This document shows, piece after piece, positions 39,331-51,189 of a DNA stretch of 64,000 bases. The notes under the pieces were generated by a model. That model did not search any database. It worked only from the letters and a program-made list of their open reading frames with translations, and was not told the origin of the DNA. The stretch lies in contig CAJNOI010000170.1 of the NCBI GenBank assembly GCA_905250115.1, forward strand, positions 1 to 64,000. The letters are read 5' to 3'. This stretch comes from Adineta steineri (lineage: Eukaryota; Rotifera; Eurotatoria; Adinetida; Adinetidae). A program made the translations under genes and the position numbers. Every line of letters begins with the position of its first letter. The stretch's first letter is position 1.

Positions 39331-41483
39331 ATGGAGAGCAACAAAGTGAATGTTTACAATGTAACCTATTTAGATCAAGAAAAGCATCACGTCATAATCT
39401 TCTTTTCTTGTTTTTTTTCAGGATGCATCTGTAGTTAGTGCTGAGTCAACGCAACCATCGGCACTGTATGTATTTGATAATTGCAGTAAATGATAAAAAG
39501 GATCTTTTTTTCTAGACCTGAAAATTTTCGCAAAAGAAAATTAATATGGATCATCTTTTCTATTCTTGTTGTTGTTTTAAGCATGACTGCATTATTAATT
39601 GTCTTTACTGCGCAGAAAACAAACCATAACAATACATCAATACCGGAAAGATCCACCATTGAAACAACGACTGAACCATCAACAACAAAAACAGTCATTT
39701 TAGAGACGATGAAAACCACAAGCAAAGGTATAGTCTTATCACTGAGAGAAATGATTTGTATATGGCCTGTTTCAAAATTGATATTCCATCGAGTTTTGAT
39801 TAAATCAGTCAAATCCAGCAAAACTCTCTGGTCTTTTGATTGATATGGCTACGATATAGAAGACAGAAAACAGACGACATGAGCTTGATATGTTCTAAGC
39901 AACAAATAAATTTCACTCTTTCCAACTTCATTCTTTCTTCCAAAACGAACAGTTGAGAAACTATTGAATAGTGCAACCATATACTCGAAATCTCGGATTA
40001 AAACATAGAATCAGTTTCAGTTCATGTCAAATGACTTCGAAAAAAAAGTAACTTGTTGTAACTTTATTCATGCTATTTCTTATGGTTCAAAAACCACTGA
40101 AATTAAACAATCACCTCACGATAACTCAAAACAAATTGCGCAAGGATTACACATGAGTAAGTAAAGTTTTGATACTTCAATAGTCTACTGTTTTTCAAGA
40201 AATCATTATTTATCGTATCGCGCTCTCTCTTTATGAATATCTTAATGATAAAGGCTCAAGAACTCAGATCCTTTTAAAGTTTTTCATATGTCATTAAGGT
40301 CTACGTATCACCAAAAGATAAAGTCTAATGGGTTTAAACACTTAAATATGTGTCATCGTTAGATATTTTATTTGAACAATGACATGAAATAGTTTAATCT
40401 TCGATAATTGGTAATCAAACATCATACTTCTATAAAATAAGTCTAAAAGGTAAATGAGAATGTACTATCGATTCCATAGTTCATACATCTGTACCCACAC
40501 GTACATTCCCGTGATTTATATGCAGTAGCAATAACATATTTTTTTAATGTTTTGTAGAACAACTACCACCTTCTATTATCATTAGTAGCAAGACGAAATG
40601 GAAACAGAATGCAGTTACTGTTGCTGGAGGAAATGGACACGGAAATGAATTAAATCAATTAAATGAGCCTTTGGGTATTCATGTTGATGATGATAGTATT
40701 TATATTGCTGACACTGGGAACCATCGTGTTGTTAGATGGGAATTGAGCGCCGACAAAGGTGAAATAGTTGCAGGTGGAAACGAAAGAGGAAATGGAATGC
40801 ATCAGTTGAATTATCCAGTGGATGTAGTTCTTGATAAAGAGAACAAATATATCATCATTTGTGATAAAAACAACCAACGAGTGATACGATGGTCTCTTCA
40901 AAATAGTCAGGATCAACTAGTATTAATAGATCGTATCTCTTGTCATGGTTTAGCAATGGATAATAATGGAGATCTTTATATTTCTGACTGGAACGAACAG
41001 AAAGTTATACGTTGGCAACAAGAAGCTGCGAAAAGTATAGTTGTAGCAGGTGCAAATGGGGTAGGAAGTCAATTTAAACAGCTCAACAATCCTACGTATA
41101 TCTTTGTCGATGAATATCATTCAGTTTACGTAGTGGATTCTAGTAATCGTCGTGTAATGAAATGGATAGAAAATGCAACTGAAGGCATTCGTGCTGCTCG
41201 CGGACCATTCTCTGATGAAAATTTTTATTCATACCTTTTCCCCATAAGTGTGATTGCTGACCATATGGGTAATATCTATGTGTCGGATGACAGATTCCAT
41301 GAAATAATGCGTTGGTCAGTAGGCTCAACAGAAGGTGCTCCTGTCGTTGGTCAAGAGAATATCGGAAGTGGACCTACACAGCTCGCATACCCATTCGATT
41401 TATCATTTGATCGACATGGTAATCTTTATGTTGTCGATTATCGAAACAGCCGAATACAAAAATTTCTTATTGATCTTGACTGA
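39331..41483 (+). CDS. Type-II membrane NHL propeller protein (copy 1)
   Basis: Four exons: 39331-39345 (15 bp, MESNK), 39422-39465, 39516-39727, 40558-41483, with phases 0, 2 and 1; 398 residues. The N-terminal 30 residues are cytoplasmic and end in a basic stop (PENFRKRK). One TM follows (LIWIIFSILVVVLSMTALLIVF), then a Ser/Thr-rich stalk (STIETTTEPSTTKT) likely to be O-glycosylated, then six NHL blades, first VTVAGGNGHGNELNQL, last NLYVVDYRNSRIQKF. The topology implies an extracellular propeller held off the membrane. Paralogous to the genes ending at 45834 and 52912. Ligand unknown. The tiny first exons are supported by the same layout in both paralogues. Confidence 0.85.
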
Positions 41484-41955
41484 AACCAGTTTTTCATAAT
41501 AATATGACTTTTGATAAATAATCATTCTTTGCTATTTTTAATGTATTTTCATTAATAATAATAAATAAATTTCTTTGAAAAATATAAATATAAATAATCT
41601 AATTTATCGTTCAGCTTGTACACACATTCTTTTCAGATTACTTTTCAAATGCCTATACATTTTTTGGCAATCGCTACAACACAATGTTTCAATAAAAAGC
41701 ATCCTAATATATAATTTATATTTCTACGCAGTAGAAATTAGTGAAACTATCGAGATGAGAACATGTGATAATGTAGACTTAGTCGTTAGATATTTTGTAT
41801 GAACATGTTCATTTATATCTATTTTCAAAATCTCCAACATCACACATTAGCTTTATCTATATAAGAAGTATGTTACAATATCAATCAGGAAAATCTTAAT
41901 TTTTTCATGTTATTCATGTAATTTTTTTTAAATATTTTATTTGTAATCAACATAA
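39331..41955 (+). repeat. Arm 1 of gene-scale inverted duplication
   Basis: The gene and about 470 bp of its 3' flank match, in reverse complement, the block 43620-45834. The 3' flanks still align by eye (GAACATGTTCATT, TCATGTTATTCATGTAATT). About 1.65 kb separates the arms. Confidence 0.75.
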
Positions 41956-43263
41956 CTAACAAGAAAAATTCACCAACTTGAACATCGTTTTTAAGCTGAT
42001 ATTTTGTGCATAAGTAGATACTACTATGCCTAGTAAAAGCCTAAAAGGATAGCGCTTTCTCTTCGAGTTATAGTTAATTTATTGAAGTTTTAGCCCATAT
42101 CTTGATATAAGGATGAAAATCGAGTGATCGCAGTTTGACCTGAATTCTTATCCATGAATAATACCAAATATAGATAGCATCTCCTGAAAATTTCAGTTCA
42201 ATCGGAAACTTCTTTCACGAGATAATAAGTTTTTAGAAAAAAAAGAATTTTCTCATACCATTGGTGAAGTATGAGCACTTTTTGAAATATAGTGTCCCGT
42301 GAAAAAAGTTTCCGATAGAACTGAAATTTTCTTGAGGGTGTGAGTGTAGGAATATCTGAAATAGAACACTCACCCACAGCCTCAAATTTTTGTCGGCAAA
42401 GTGATTGCGTCCCTACAGTTTTGTATCAATTATTACTATGGCTACCATCATTAGACATTTTTGACAGTTTTGAAACCTTTTTTTTCAAAATACTAAGAAA
42501 TAGAAACAGATAGAAGAAACCAGATAAAAAAATGCAAGAAAAGTTTTCTTTACAAAATATTGTTCTTAGCTCTGCCATTTGCACGATATTTTTTGTTGTT
42601 TGTTTTATTGAAATCATAAAAAGAGGAAACATTCTTGGTATTTTTTCTAAATGATGACAGAACTATTGAACGCCTAATCTTCTTATTTCAATGATTTTTT
42701 GCTTATAGATAGTATATAGTATCTTAATAAAATTCTACATTTGATTTTTTGTATGTCTATTTTCCAGAGATTTCTGCCTGTTAGAAATTTCACGTTCTGG
42801 GAAAATCGTATTTTAGAATTTTGATCTGAGACTTAGAGGTGTGCATGAATATAGATACAACTTATATCAATATTTTATGCATATAGATCTAAACAGACAT
42901 ACATCTACGTGTACTCTTTTATCAGTATATATATTGATACATGTATCAGTGCACGCATACATGTGAGTACAGGAATGTATGGATGATTATAGGGAGAAAG
43001 ATCGATACAAGTTGTATCTATATTCACGCAGCTATGAATATATGAAGCCCTTAATGTATAAGTTCTTTTCTATAGGAAGTTATTACAATATGTAGTTATT
43101 TTTCAACCTCATTCCTCGGTAAATTCTTGTTCAAAACCTTTGAATTTTTCGATGGAAGCCAAGCTAGTTGAGACTTGTACATGTCTTAAGTGTCAGATAA
43201 AGGATGTGGATGTGGGTAAAACTAGGTTTCTTCATGAACATTATACTTATTTTACCTACATCC
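41956..43263. other. Spacer between inverted arms, no gene
   Basis: AT-rich; contains the hairpin at 42331 and, near 42840-43030, a run of ATGTATATAGAT-like words. No coding signal. Confidence 0.5.
42331..42387. repeat. CTTGAGGGTGTGAGTG / CACTCACCCACAGCCTCAA hairpin
   Basis: Complete small member of the dispersed family: both GAGGGTG and its inverse-side CCTCAA end are present around a loop of about 18 bases. Confidence 0.7.
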
Positions 43264-43559
43264 TTAGGGAGCATTTCAAAATTTTTGCCGTCCGTTCGGC
43301 CGCTATGCCGTTCAGCCGGTCTGCCGTTCTGCCGCTCAGCCGTTCTGCCGCTTTACCACAGTCGTACCGCAATGCCGCTCAGCCGTTCTGCCGCTTTACC
43401 ACAGTCGTACCGCAATGCCGCTCTGCCGCGGCATAAACAATGGTTTTAGGTCCTTTTGCCGCGGCAGAGCGGCATCGCGGCACGGCTGCGGCAAAGCGGC
43501 AGACCAGCTGAGCGGCATAGCGGCCGAACGGACGGCAAAAATTTTGAAATGCTCCCTTA
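43264..43559. mobile_element. Palindromic MITE with TTA target duplication (Harbinger-like)
   Basis: TTA at 43264-43266 and 43557-43559 flank a 290-bp element whose first 50 or so bases (GGGAGCATTTCAAAATTTTT, then GCCGTCCGTTCGGCCGC) are an almost exact reverse complement of the last 50. The centre is a GC-rich tandem of GCCGCTCTGCCG / CAGCCGTTCTGCCGC units, including a direct repeat of about 45 bp (TTTACCACAGTCGTACCGCA). A 3-bp TTA duplication with GGG ends fits PIF/Harbinger. No coding capacity. Confidence 0.75.
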
Positions 43560-44099
43560 GAAGAATAGTATTTACGACAGAAATATTTTATCCTTTTTTA
43601 TTTCAATAGTTTATATATATTACATAAGAGATCCATTTATATTCATTACAAATAAAATATTTTTGATAGAAATTACATGAATAACATGAAGAAATTAGGA
43701 TTTTGCTGATCGAAATCGTAATACACTTTTTATAGAGATAAAGCTAGTTTGTCACCTTGAAGATTTTGAAAATAGATGCGAATGAACATGTTCATGCAGA
43801 ATATTTAACGACCAAGTCCACATTATCATACATTCTCAGCTCGATAGTCTCACTAATGTCTACTGCATAGAAATATAAATCGTATTGAAAGCTTTTTATT
43901 AGAACATTATGTTGTATCGATTGGTAAAAAAATGTATAGACATTAAAAAAGGAATCTGAAAAGACTGTGGTCTACTAGATGAGTAATAAATTAGATTATT
44001 TATATTTTTAATCAGTTTTATTTATTGCTAATGAAAAATACTTTAAAAGTGACTAAAAAGAATTATTTATCAAAGTCATTTTATTATCAAAAACTTGTT

Positions 44100-45834
44100 T
44101 CAGTCAAGATCAATAACAAATTTTTGTATTCGATGGTTGCCTGCATCGACTACATAAAGATTACCTTTGCGATCAAATGATAAATCGTGAGGAAAGATGA
44201 GCTGCGTGGGTCCGCTTCCAAATTGATTTTCTCCAAGGACAGGTGCACCTTCTATTGCACCCGGCAACCAACGTTTTATTTGACGACTTCCCGCATTCGA
44301 CACATAAATATTACCCTTATGATCAACAATCACACCTATGAGTTGAAAGATTGAACTGGGATTTTCTTGAGAAACTTTTCCTGGAGTACTAAGAGTGCCT
44401 TCAGTTGCATTTTTCATCCATTTCACCACACGATTATTTGCACCATCCGCTACGTAAATATGATGATCTCCATCAACAAAGATATACACAGGATGATTGA
44501 GTTGATTCAAACGATTTCCTTGTCCATGCCCACCTGCCACAATTGTACCTTGTTTATCTCCTTGTTGCCAACGTATGACTTGATGTCTTCCCGAGTCAGA
44601 AATATAAAGATCTCCATTATTATCCATTGCTAAACCCCAGCAAGCGATACCATCTATTAATACTTGCGGAATCTGACTATTTTGCCGTGACCATTGTATC
44701 ACTCGTGAGTTATATTGATCACAAATGATGATATATTTCTTCTCTTTATCAAGAATTACATCTACTGGATGATACAATTGATCTATTGCATATCCACGTC
44801 CATTTCCACCTGCAACAACTGTACCATTCTTTGCACCGAATTCCCACCTAACAACACGATGGTTGTCAGTGTCAGCAATATAAATACTATCATCATCATT
44901 GTCGACATAAATACCACGAGGCAGATCTAATTGATTTAATTTATTTCCCAGTCCATTTCCTCCAGCAATAGTAGATGCATATTGTTTCCATTGCGTATTG
45001 TTATTAATGATAACAGAAGGAATTAATTGCTCTATAAAGCATTTAAAAAAAGTATTTCAATTTGTTTTGCTTTCTTCTGATCTAAAAATTCTTTTTTAAA
45101 GCTAAAATATATTTTGTTTTATTGAACAGAATGTTTCGATATCAGTGCATATAAACTACGAGAATGTATGTGTGTGTAGATAGATGAATCGTGAGTTCGT
45201 TATTATACTCTTAGTCACCTTTTAATGAACCTTTCAATATTATTCTATAGAAGTATGATGTGTGAATATCGATTATTGGAAGATAAAACTATTTTATGTC
45301 ATTATTCGAATAAAATATTTAAGAATGCATAAAGAAAAACTACTTTTAAAACCAGTTTCTCTTTTATAAATTATTTCCAATAAGAAACTAATCAGTTTTA
45401 ACAAAATCATACCACTTATTGTTGTTGTTGTTGTTGTTGTTGCAGTGGTGGTGGTAGTGTTGGTGGTGATGGTAGTAGTTGTTGTTGTCTTTGTTGCTAT
45501 TAGCTCTGTAGTTGTTGTTGTTGTTTTTGTTATCTCCATTGTTGATGTTTTTTCTCTTTTTGTTTCGTTCACATAAACAATTGGCATAGCTATAATTACA
45601 ATAATAAAACCAATCGAAATTATTATCCGAACTGATTTTCTTTTTCGAAAATTTTCACATCTAAAGTAATACATTTTTTCTTGATAATTTAATGTAATCA
45701 TAACATATACATACAATGTTTGTAATCGTGCCGTATTAGGATTAACTACTACCGACTAAAATATTTTAAAAGAAAAAAGATTATTTCCTTTTTGTTTAAT
45801 ACATTACTTCGTCAGGTCCAATTCTGTTATTCAT
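44100..45834 (-). CDS. Type-II membrane NHL propeller protein (copy 2)
   Basis: Minus-strand exons 45808-45834 (MNNRIGPDE), 45715-45755, 45413-45660, 44100-45031, with phases 0, 2 and 1; 415 residues. Cytoplasmic tail ends CENFRKRK; TM about residues 31-53 (IIISIGFIIVIIAMPIVYV). The stalk holds long Thr runs encoded by ACA/ACT repeats, which appear as a GTT microsatellite at 45419-45540. Six NHL blades follow, from STIAGGNGLGNKLNQL to NLYVVDAGNHRIQKF. Blade 1 has an extra Asp-rich insertion (DNDDDS) relative to the other copies. Intact throughout. Its 5' exons are closest to copy 3, while its propeller is the most divergent of the three. Confidence 0.85.
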
Positions 45835-46322
45835 GTTTACAGTTGTTGTTTTATCCGAGCTTGAATATTTTTACAATCTAAAATTGACAAAAAAAACTCT
45901 TTTGTCTTCCCACATTGTTGATGAATATTGATATAATTATAGAAAAAGATAAACTATCTCTCATTGAATATTTATTTTTATTATTTATGAGATTTCATAT
46001 TTTATTAATTCATCAATTTAAATCAAAATAAAAAACAATATTAAAAACAAGTTTTGATTCATTCTTATTCGAGACGACTAATTTTAACTTCAACATAATA
46101 TATTACATTCCTTACTTCTCGTCAGGTAAATAGAAACTATTTTGCATCAGTTAAATAAAAACAAGTTTTATCTCAAATAGCCAGTGCAGAATATTGTAGC
46201 ATTTCGAACAGAAAAAAAATTATATATCAATAGGAATATTAATCTTATTTCCTTTTTTTTCAAAGTTAGTTTTCAATAAAATATTAGCAGATGTAAGTTG
46301 TTAATTTTTCTTAATGTAAAAT

Positions 46323-46495
46323 CTCTGTTGAATAAAATACAGAAGTCATTTGTTTGAAATAATATTTATTATGATTTTTTAGAAAAGCAAAAAAAGAGAA
46401 AGTCAGGGAATGTTGTCAAATGCTGCATAAAATACATTGAGAAAGAATAGAATATTTATTGTTACAAATATGTTGTATTTAACAGGATTCAGTTT
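46323..46495 (-). promoter_or_regulatory. Highly conserved block about 0.5 kb upstream of NHL copy 2
   Basis: About 172 bp differing at only a handful of positions from 53391-53564, while surrounding aligned DNA is visibly more diverged. Lies 489 bp upstream of the ATG. Could be an enhancer, a distal promoter with 5' UTR, a small RNA gene, or a gene-conversion tract. Confidence 0.45.
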
Positions 46496-47318
46496 TTTTG
46501 GAAAACTTTTCCAGATGTTCATTTTCATGAACACTTAACTTATAGAAAAAAAAGTACATTTAATGACGTCATCATAATCTTCTGTTGATTATTTATCGTT
46601 CTCTTCTTTGCATTTCTACATAATGAATCATTTTTGCAATCAACGAAGTAATGACTAAAATTATTTTCTTGTTCTGTTGCATGTTGATAGGTAGTGTAAG
46701 GTGAGTTATATGAAGAAAATCTTTAGTTTTTTCTTTCATATTCTTATCTCTCCATTCTTTTATGTATTTAAACGACGGAAATTCTGAAATAATTGCCATG
46801 TTGTTTGAAAAAATCGATAAAGAAGATAGCGTTAGCTGACTTCTTTGAATGTGAAAATTTCGTCGGTGAATCTAATAATAATGAGATGGATTCGAGCGAC
46901 TGAAATCATGTATATTGAGGATTGAGTGAAAAATTCTTAGAGGAGCATGCACTCGTCAAAGAAGTAACTTCTATATCAGAGAATAATACAATCGATTGCT
47001 ATCAACATTCTATCACAGGCGAAATTATTCGTCTTATGGCTTGTACGAATAGTCGATGTGCTCAAATTGTTTAGAATCATTATGGAGATAGGATTGGTAC
47101 AAATGCCGAAATTGAACTACTATTGAAGTAGTAGTCACCCGTATGAGTTCGAGATCAGTTGAAATGACATGCAGAGACAAAAGTTTGAATTACTTTTCAA
47201 ATTTTGGCATTTTTGAACAATAATAACAAAAATTTGAAGCAGAATAGGCTGTTCAAATTGAAACTGCGAGGTAGGCTTTGATTCAAAGAATAGATTTCTA
47301 AGAAAACACACGACTAAG

Positions 47319-47370
47319 AGCGTGGGTATATAGGTCTTAGTTATCCATCTATACCAGCACTCACACCCTT
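47319..47370. repeat. GCGTGGGTATA / CACTCACACCC hairpin
   Basis: Degenerate member of the GT/AC inverted-repeat family with a loop of about 28 bases. Confidence 0.5.
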
Positions 47371-47656
47371 CCTTTATTTAGAAAAGCTTATTTTTAGCAA
47401 AAATCAATCGATCTGTCTATCAGCTCTACTCGCACATTAAACTATAATTTTTTCATTTCTCTTCTACCTTACCAGCAATTTATTATTGTTGGTAAGAAAT
47501 ACATGTTAATTTATTTCTTTACCTTTAGAAAGTATGAATTATAAAGCACAGAAGTGTAGTTAGTCATCAGTCATTTTTTTTTGCTTTGTTAGAAAATGCC
47601 ACAAAAGTATTATATAATTACCTTTACTCATTTTCGTGTGAATACTATGCAGAGTA

Positions 47657-47705
47657 TAGGCGAGTGTAGTGCGTGGGCTCTATATCCATCACACACCCTC
47701 AAGAT
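47657..47705. repeat. GGCGAGTGTAGTGCGTGGG / CACACACCCTCAAGAT hairpin
   Basis: Right end matches the family terminus CACCCTCAAGAT. Confidence 0.6.
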
Positions 47706-47989
47706 CGTGTTCATAAAATATAAGTGCAAAGATTTATTCTTTGTTTTCTGTCACACGAAATATGTTAGAATTACGTAACTATAATATGGCTAGATAAAAC
47801 ACGTAATTATTCGACTATAATCATAATAATGATGAAACTTATGAATAAAGATAATTTAATAACGTTTACATTCTCACAGGAATGTATTAATTATATAATT
47901 TCATTGAAACTACAAATAAATTAATCTATTTTATAACATCAAATTCATATGGTACTATTGTTATTCCATTAATCCGCAATATTGATCAA

Positions 47990-49740
47990 ATCGATTATTA
48001 TTTTTTGTTTAAAAAAAAACTAAATATGAGTTTATGCAAAAATATAATAAAATTCAACAAGTTTTGAATATTTATAACGAATTAATTATTCATTTACAAA
48101 TCTATCTAGAATCAATTGATCAATATGGAATAACAGTTAATAAATTCAATAAAAATAAGCAATATTCAATACGTGATATATCCAAATCGGATACTTTCTT
48201 TTTGTAGCTTAAATTAATCACTAGTATTCGACAAAAAGTTCATCATACTATGAATGAAATGTTAGATTAATGTCGAGATTATTATAAAAATAATATAGAA
48301 GAATTTAGTATAACATATAAAAAAGAAAATGTTACCGATTGGTTAACAGCCCCAACATTTGTCTCAAAATTAATTAATAAAACTTTACGTTCGCAAGATT
48401 TTCATGCACTTTATATTTGAATGTCAAAAAATAAAATAGATACATGTGTAGTAAAAAAGGTTAACTAATTTCCCTTACATGGATTTTTATCATCAAGTCG
48501 AAAAAAAAGAAGTTATTTTTATTATTCAGACCAGAGACCGGCGGGACAAGGACTCTTCTGTCCCGTCCCGTCCCGTCCCGTCTCCCGCGCAAAAATAATT
48601 TCAGCGTCCCGTCCCGTTCGTCCCGCCGTCTCTTATCAAAACTTTTTATCAATTTATTTTATATACGATAAAGATTTGCGTAGTATTTCCTTATTAATTT
48701 TCTTTGACTATTTATTTTTAAATAAATGTATTAAATAATTAAAAAATATTAATTTGAAAAAAGTTTAGTTCATAGAAAAATAACCATTTAATAATATTGA
48801 TCGAATAAATAAAATATTATCTACTTGAGATGGAGAAAAGTTAGTTCGACGTTCAGTTACAACTTGACCTTATATAGGAGCTGTAGACAAAGCGAATATA
48901 CAGCATAGTTCTCGAATATTATTTGTTTCACTTAGTACAAGTTCATTGTGATTAAAGCAAAGAAAGACTTACGTTCTTTCTTTCTGTAGAACAATTACGA
49001 ATATATACGTAGTATGGGTTTCATGAGGATGATGAGGATAAAAGCGATCATATATTCGAGATAAGAAATAGCGGATACGATCATTCAAATGTTCTTTAAA
49101 AGGTACCGTTACTAACAATATTTAGCGTTTTTCTTGTAAATAAGTCACTGCAGTATATAAATTCAATGAGTATTGATCGCGGGACAATTTCGTATAAAGT
49201 TTTATCCCGTCCCGTCTCGCCGGTCTCTGATTCAGACAACATTTGATTTATCTCATGTAGCCATCGATAAGTCACTTTCCACAAGAAGATGAAGTTTTAT
49301 TTGATATTACAACAATTTTTTAAAGTCTTGATATATAATACAATCAAACTATTAACAAAATTAAATATTTATCTTATAACAATGGATGAAGAAACTAATG
49401 TTGTACAACCATATATTGATTCAGTTAAAATTGAAGCTAATGAAAGAAATGTTGATTTTATATTTACATCGATTATTAACACAAATGAGTCAATATAGAC
49501 TTACACATGGTTTTTTAAATAAACTTTTTGAGATGTTATCGTATGAACAGGATAATCGTGATATAGCACTTATTTATTTTTATAGAGAATTAATTTTTTA
49601 TTGAGAAGAAAATTATGTTTAGTCTATGATTAATTAATGAAAAAGCACTTATTTTTCAACGTAAAATATTTCCTGATAGTCATTTGGATTTGAATGAAAG
49701 TTAAGGTGAAATTGGTTTAGTTTATGATATATTGAGGGTG
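47990..49740 (+). pseudogene. Fossil of a bdelloid ADP-ribosyltransferase/TPR-type gene
   Basis: Scattered pieces in plus-strand frames resemble the bdelloid family that pairs an N-terminal helical region and an ADP-ribosyltransferase domain with TPR repeats: EMLD...CRDYYKNNIEEF, WLTAPTFVSKLINKTLRSQDFHALY, then after the inserted MITE a TPR-like IFPDSHLDLNE...GEIGLVY. The core catalytic region is not visible. The reading frame is broken many times and the remnant carries a hAT MITE, so it is an old fossil. Assignment is from remembered family sequences and is moderate at best. Confidence 0.45.
48524..49238. mobile_element. Non-autonomous hAT MITE (0.7 kb)
   Basis: Exact 8-bp duplication ATTCAGAC at 48524-48531 and 49231-49238. 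The 699-bp element has inverted ends CAGAGACCGGCG at both termini. Subterminal CCCGT arrays (TCCCGTCCCGTCCCGTCCCG near 48560 and TCCCGTCCCGTCTCG near 49206) parallel the CCCTG arrays of the nested hAT at 21245. No transposase frame. Confidence 0.9.
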
Positions 49741-51189
49741 GGTGTGTGTCGTCTATTTTCAGGCTTACCATATGTACCCTACTTGGAGGCACAGTACCCC
49801 ATTGAAACGATTTGTATCTCAGCGGTGCAGAATTTGTATCACATTTGAACTATTTTGCTTTGAAGAACATTAAAATCATATTTAGTAAAAATCCATAAAT
49901 TAATTGACTGCAGTCGATATCTTCATTTGTATCGATACACGAAGAGTCAACTATACTGGTTTACTTAAGACCAATACACGATATCGTTATTCATAGCATT
50001 TGATTTCCTTTTTTTTTACTATTTTAATCACACGATCGAAATTAAATCTTCTTTCTAATTTATTATAGTTTTCATCTTAAAAGAATGCCTTACATACTTA
50101 TTACAAAATATCAAAGAAGTATTGTAGATTTTAGTTAGACATCAAATAATCAACGATAGTTCTACTGAACTAGATATTGAAGTCATTGAAGAAGAGAATC
50201 ATCCTACAACACTCGAATTCAAAAAATAATAATACCAAAAGAAACGTCAAGTTCTATTTACAAATTGTCTTTCGATGTCGAAAAAAAGTCATTATATTCT
50301 GCATCAAAATCAAAAACATTCTACAAATTCAACAAAGGTTAGATTAAAATTTCGAAATATGCACACATAAAAAGATCGGAAATAATTCTTTTAAGCCAAA
50401 AATACTTTTTGAAACTGATTTCTCGTTGGGAGTGCATGTTATCCAGAAAAAAATGCGTACATTATCGACAATCCCCCCTCCCCACATAGGAAACAATAGT
50501 GTACCTATAACATGTAGCTCATTTAAAAAATTTTGTACTACATTGTACACCCGAACAGATGGCAACCCTGTCTATTTCATGCGCATTTTAAGAAGAATAG
50601 TTTGTATGACAGAGATATTTTTTCGTCATTTATTTCAATAATTTATATATTATATAACAGATCTAATTATGCTTGTTACAAATATAATATTTTCAATAAA
50701 AATTAAATGAATAACATGAAAAATTTAAAATTTAAAATTTTGTTGATCGAAGTTGTGATGTACTTTCTGTACAAATAAAGCATATGTGTGACCTTAAAGA
50801 TTTTGAAAATAGATGTGAATGAAGATATGAATATGGATATTTAAGTTATTTCGTATAATGACCTCTTGAAGATTGAGATGCTAATACAAAGAATCAAAGA
50901 TTAAGTCTATATTATCACAAACTGTCAACTCTATAACTTTGCTAATTTTTACTATGTTGAAATATAAATCGTATATTTGTAGGCTTTTTATTAGAACATT
51001 CTGTTATGTCAATAGGTAAAAAATTATGAACATCAAAAAAAGAATCTGAAATAGCCGTGTCTACAAGATCAATGATAAACTATATTATTTGTACTTTTAA
51101 TGAACTTTATTCTTTGTTAATGAAAAATACTTTAAAAGTGACAAAAAAGAATTATTTATCAAAAGTCATTTTATTATCAAAGACATGCT
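49741..51189. other. Intergenic with weak repeats
   Basis: A G-rich half-hairpin (TTGAGGGTGGGTGTGTG) sits at 49734-49750. From about 50590 onward it is the 3' flank of NHL copy 3, matching 43560-44099. Nothing coding is supported. Confidence 0.5.

Larger units (their letters stand above)
43620..46680 (-). repeat. Arm 2: inverted to arm 1 and direct to 50600-53650
   Basis: Carries NHL copy 2 with both flanks. Aligns in reverse with 39331-41955 (gene and 3' flank only) and in the same direction with 50600-53650 (gene, 3' flank and about 0.8 kb upstream). Confidence 0.75.
45835..47989. other. Intergenic upstream of NHL copy 2; coding debris near 46.8-47.1 kb
   Basis: The first 0.85 kb matches the flank of copy 3. 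Around 46829-47130 broken plus-strand pieces (ADFFECENFVGESNNNEMDSSD, then EEHALVKEVTSISENNTIDCYQHSITGEIIRLMACTNS in parts) look like an old coding remnant that I could not assign. Two hairpins are listed separately. Confidence 0.4.

Noticed and set aside
43267-43556. Overlapping plus-strand frames of 60-100 codons rich in Arg/Ser/Ala/Leu
   Set aside because: All arise from the GCCGCTCTGCCG repeats of the palindromic MITE; there is no codon bias or domain.
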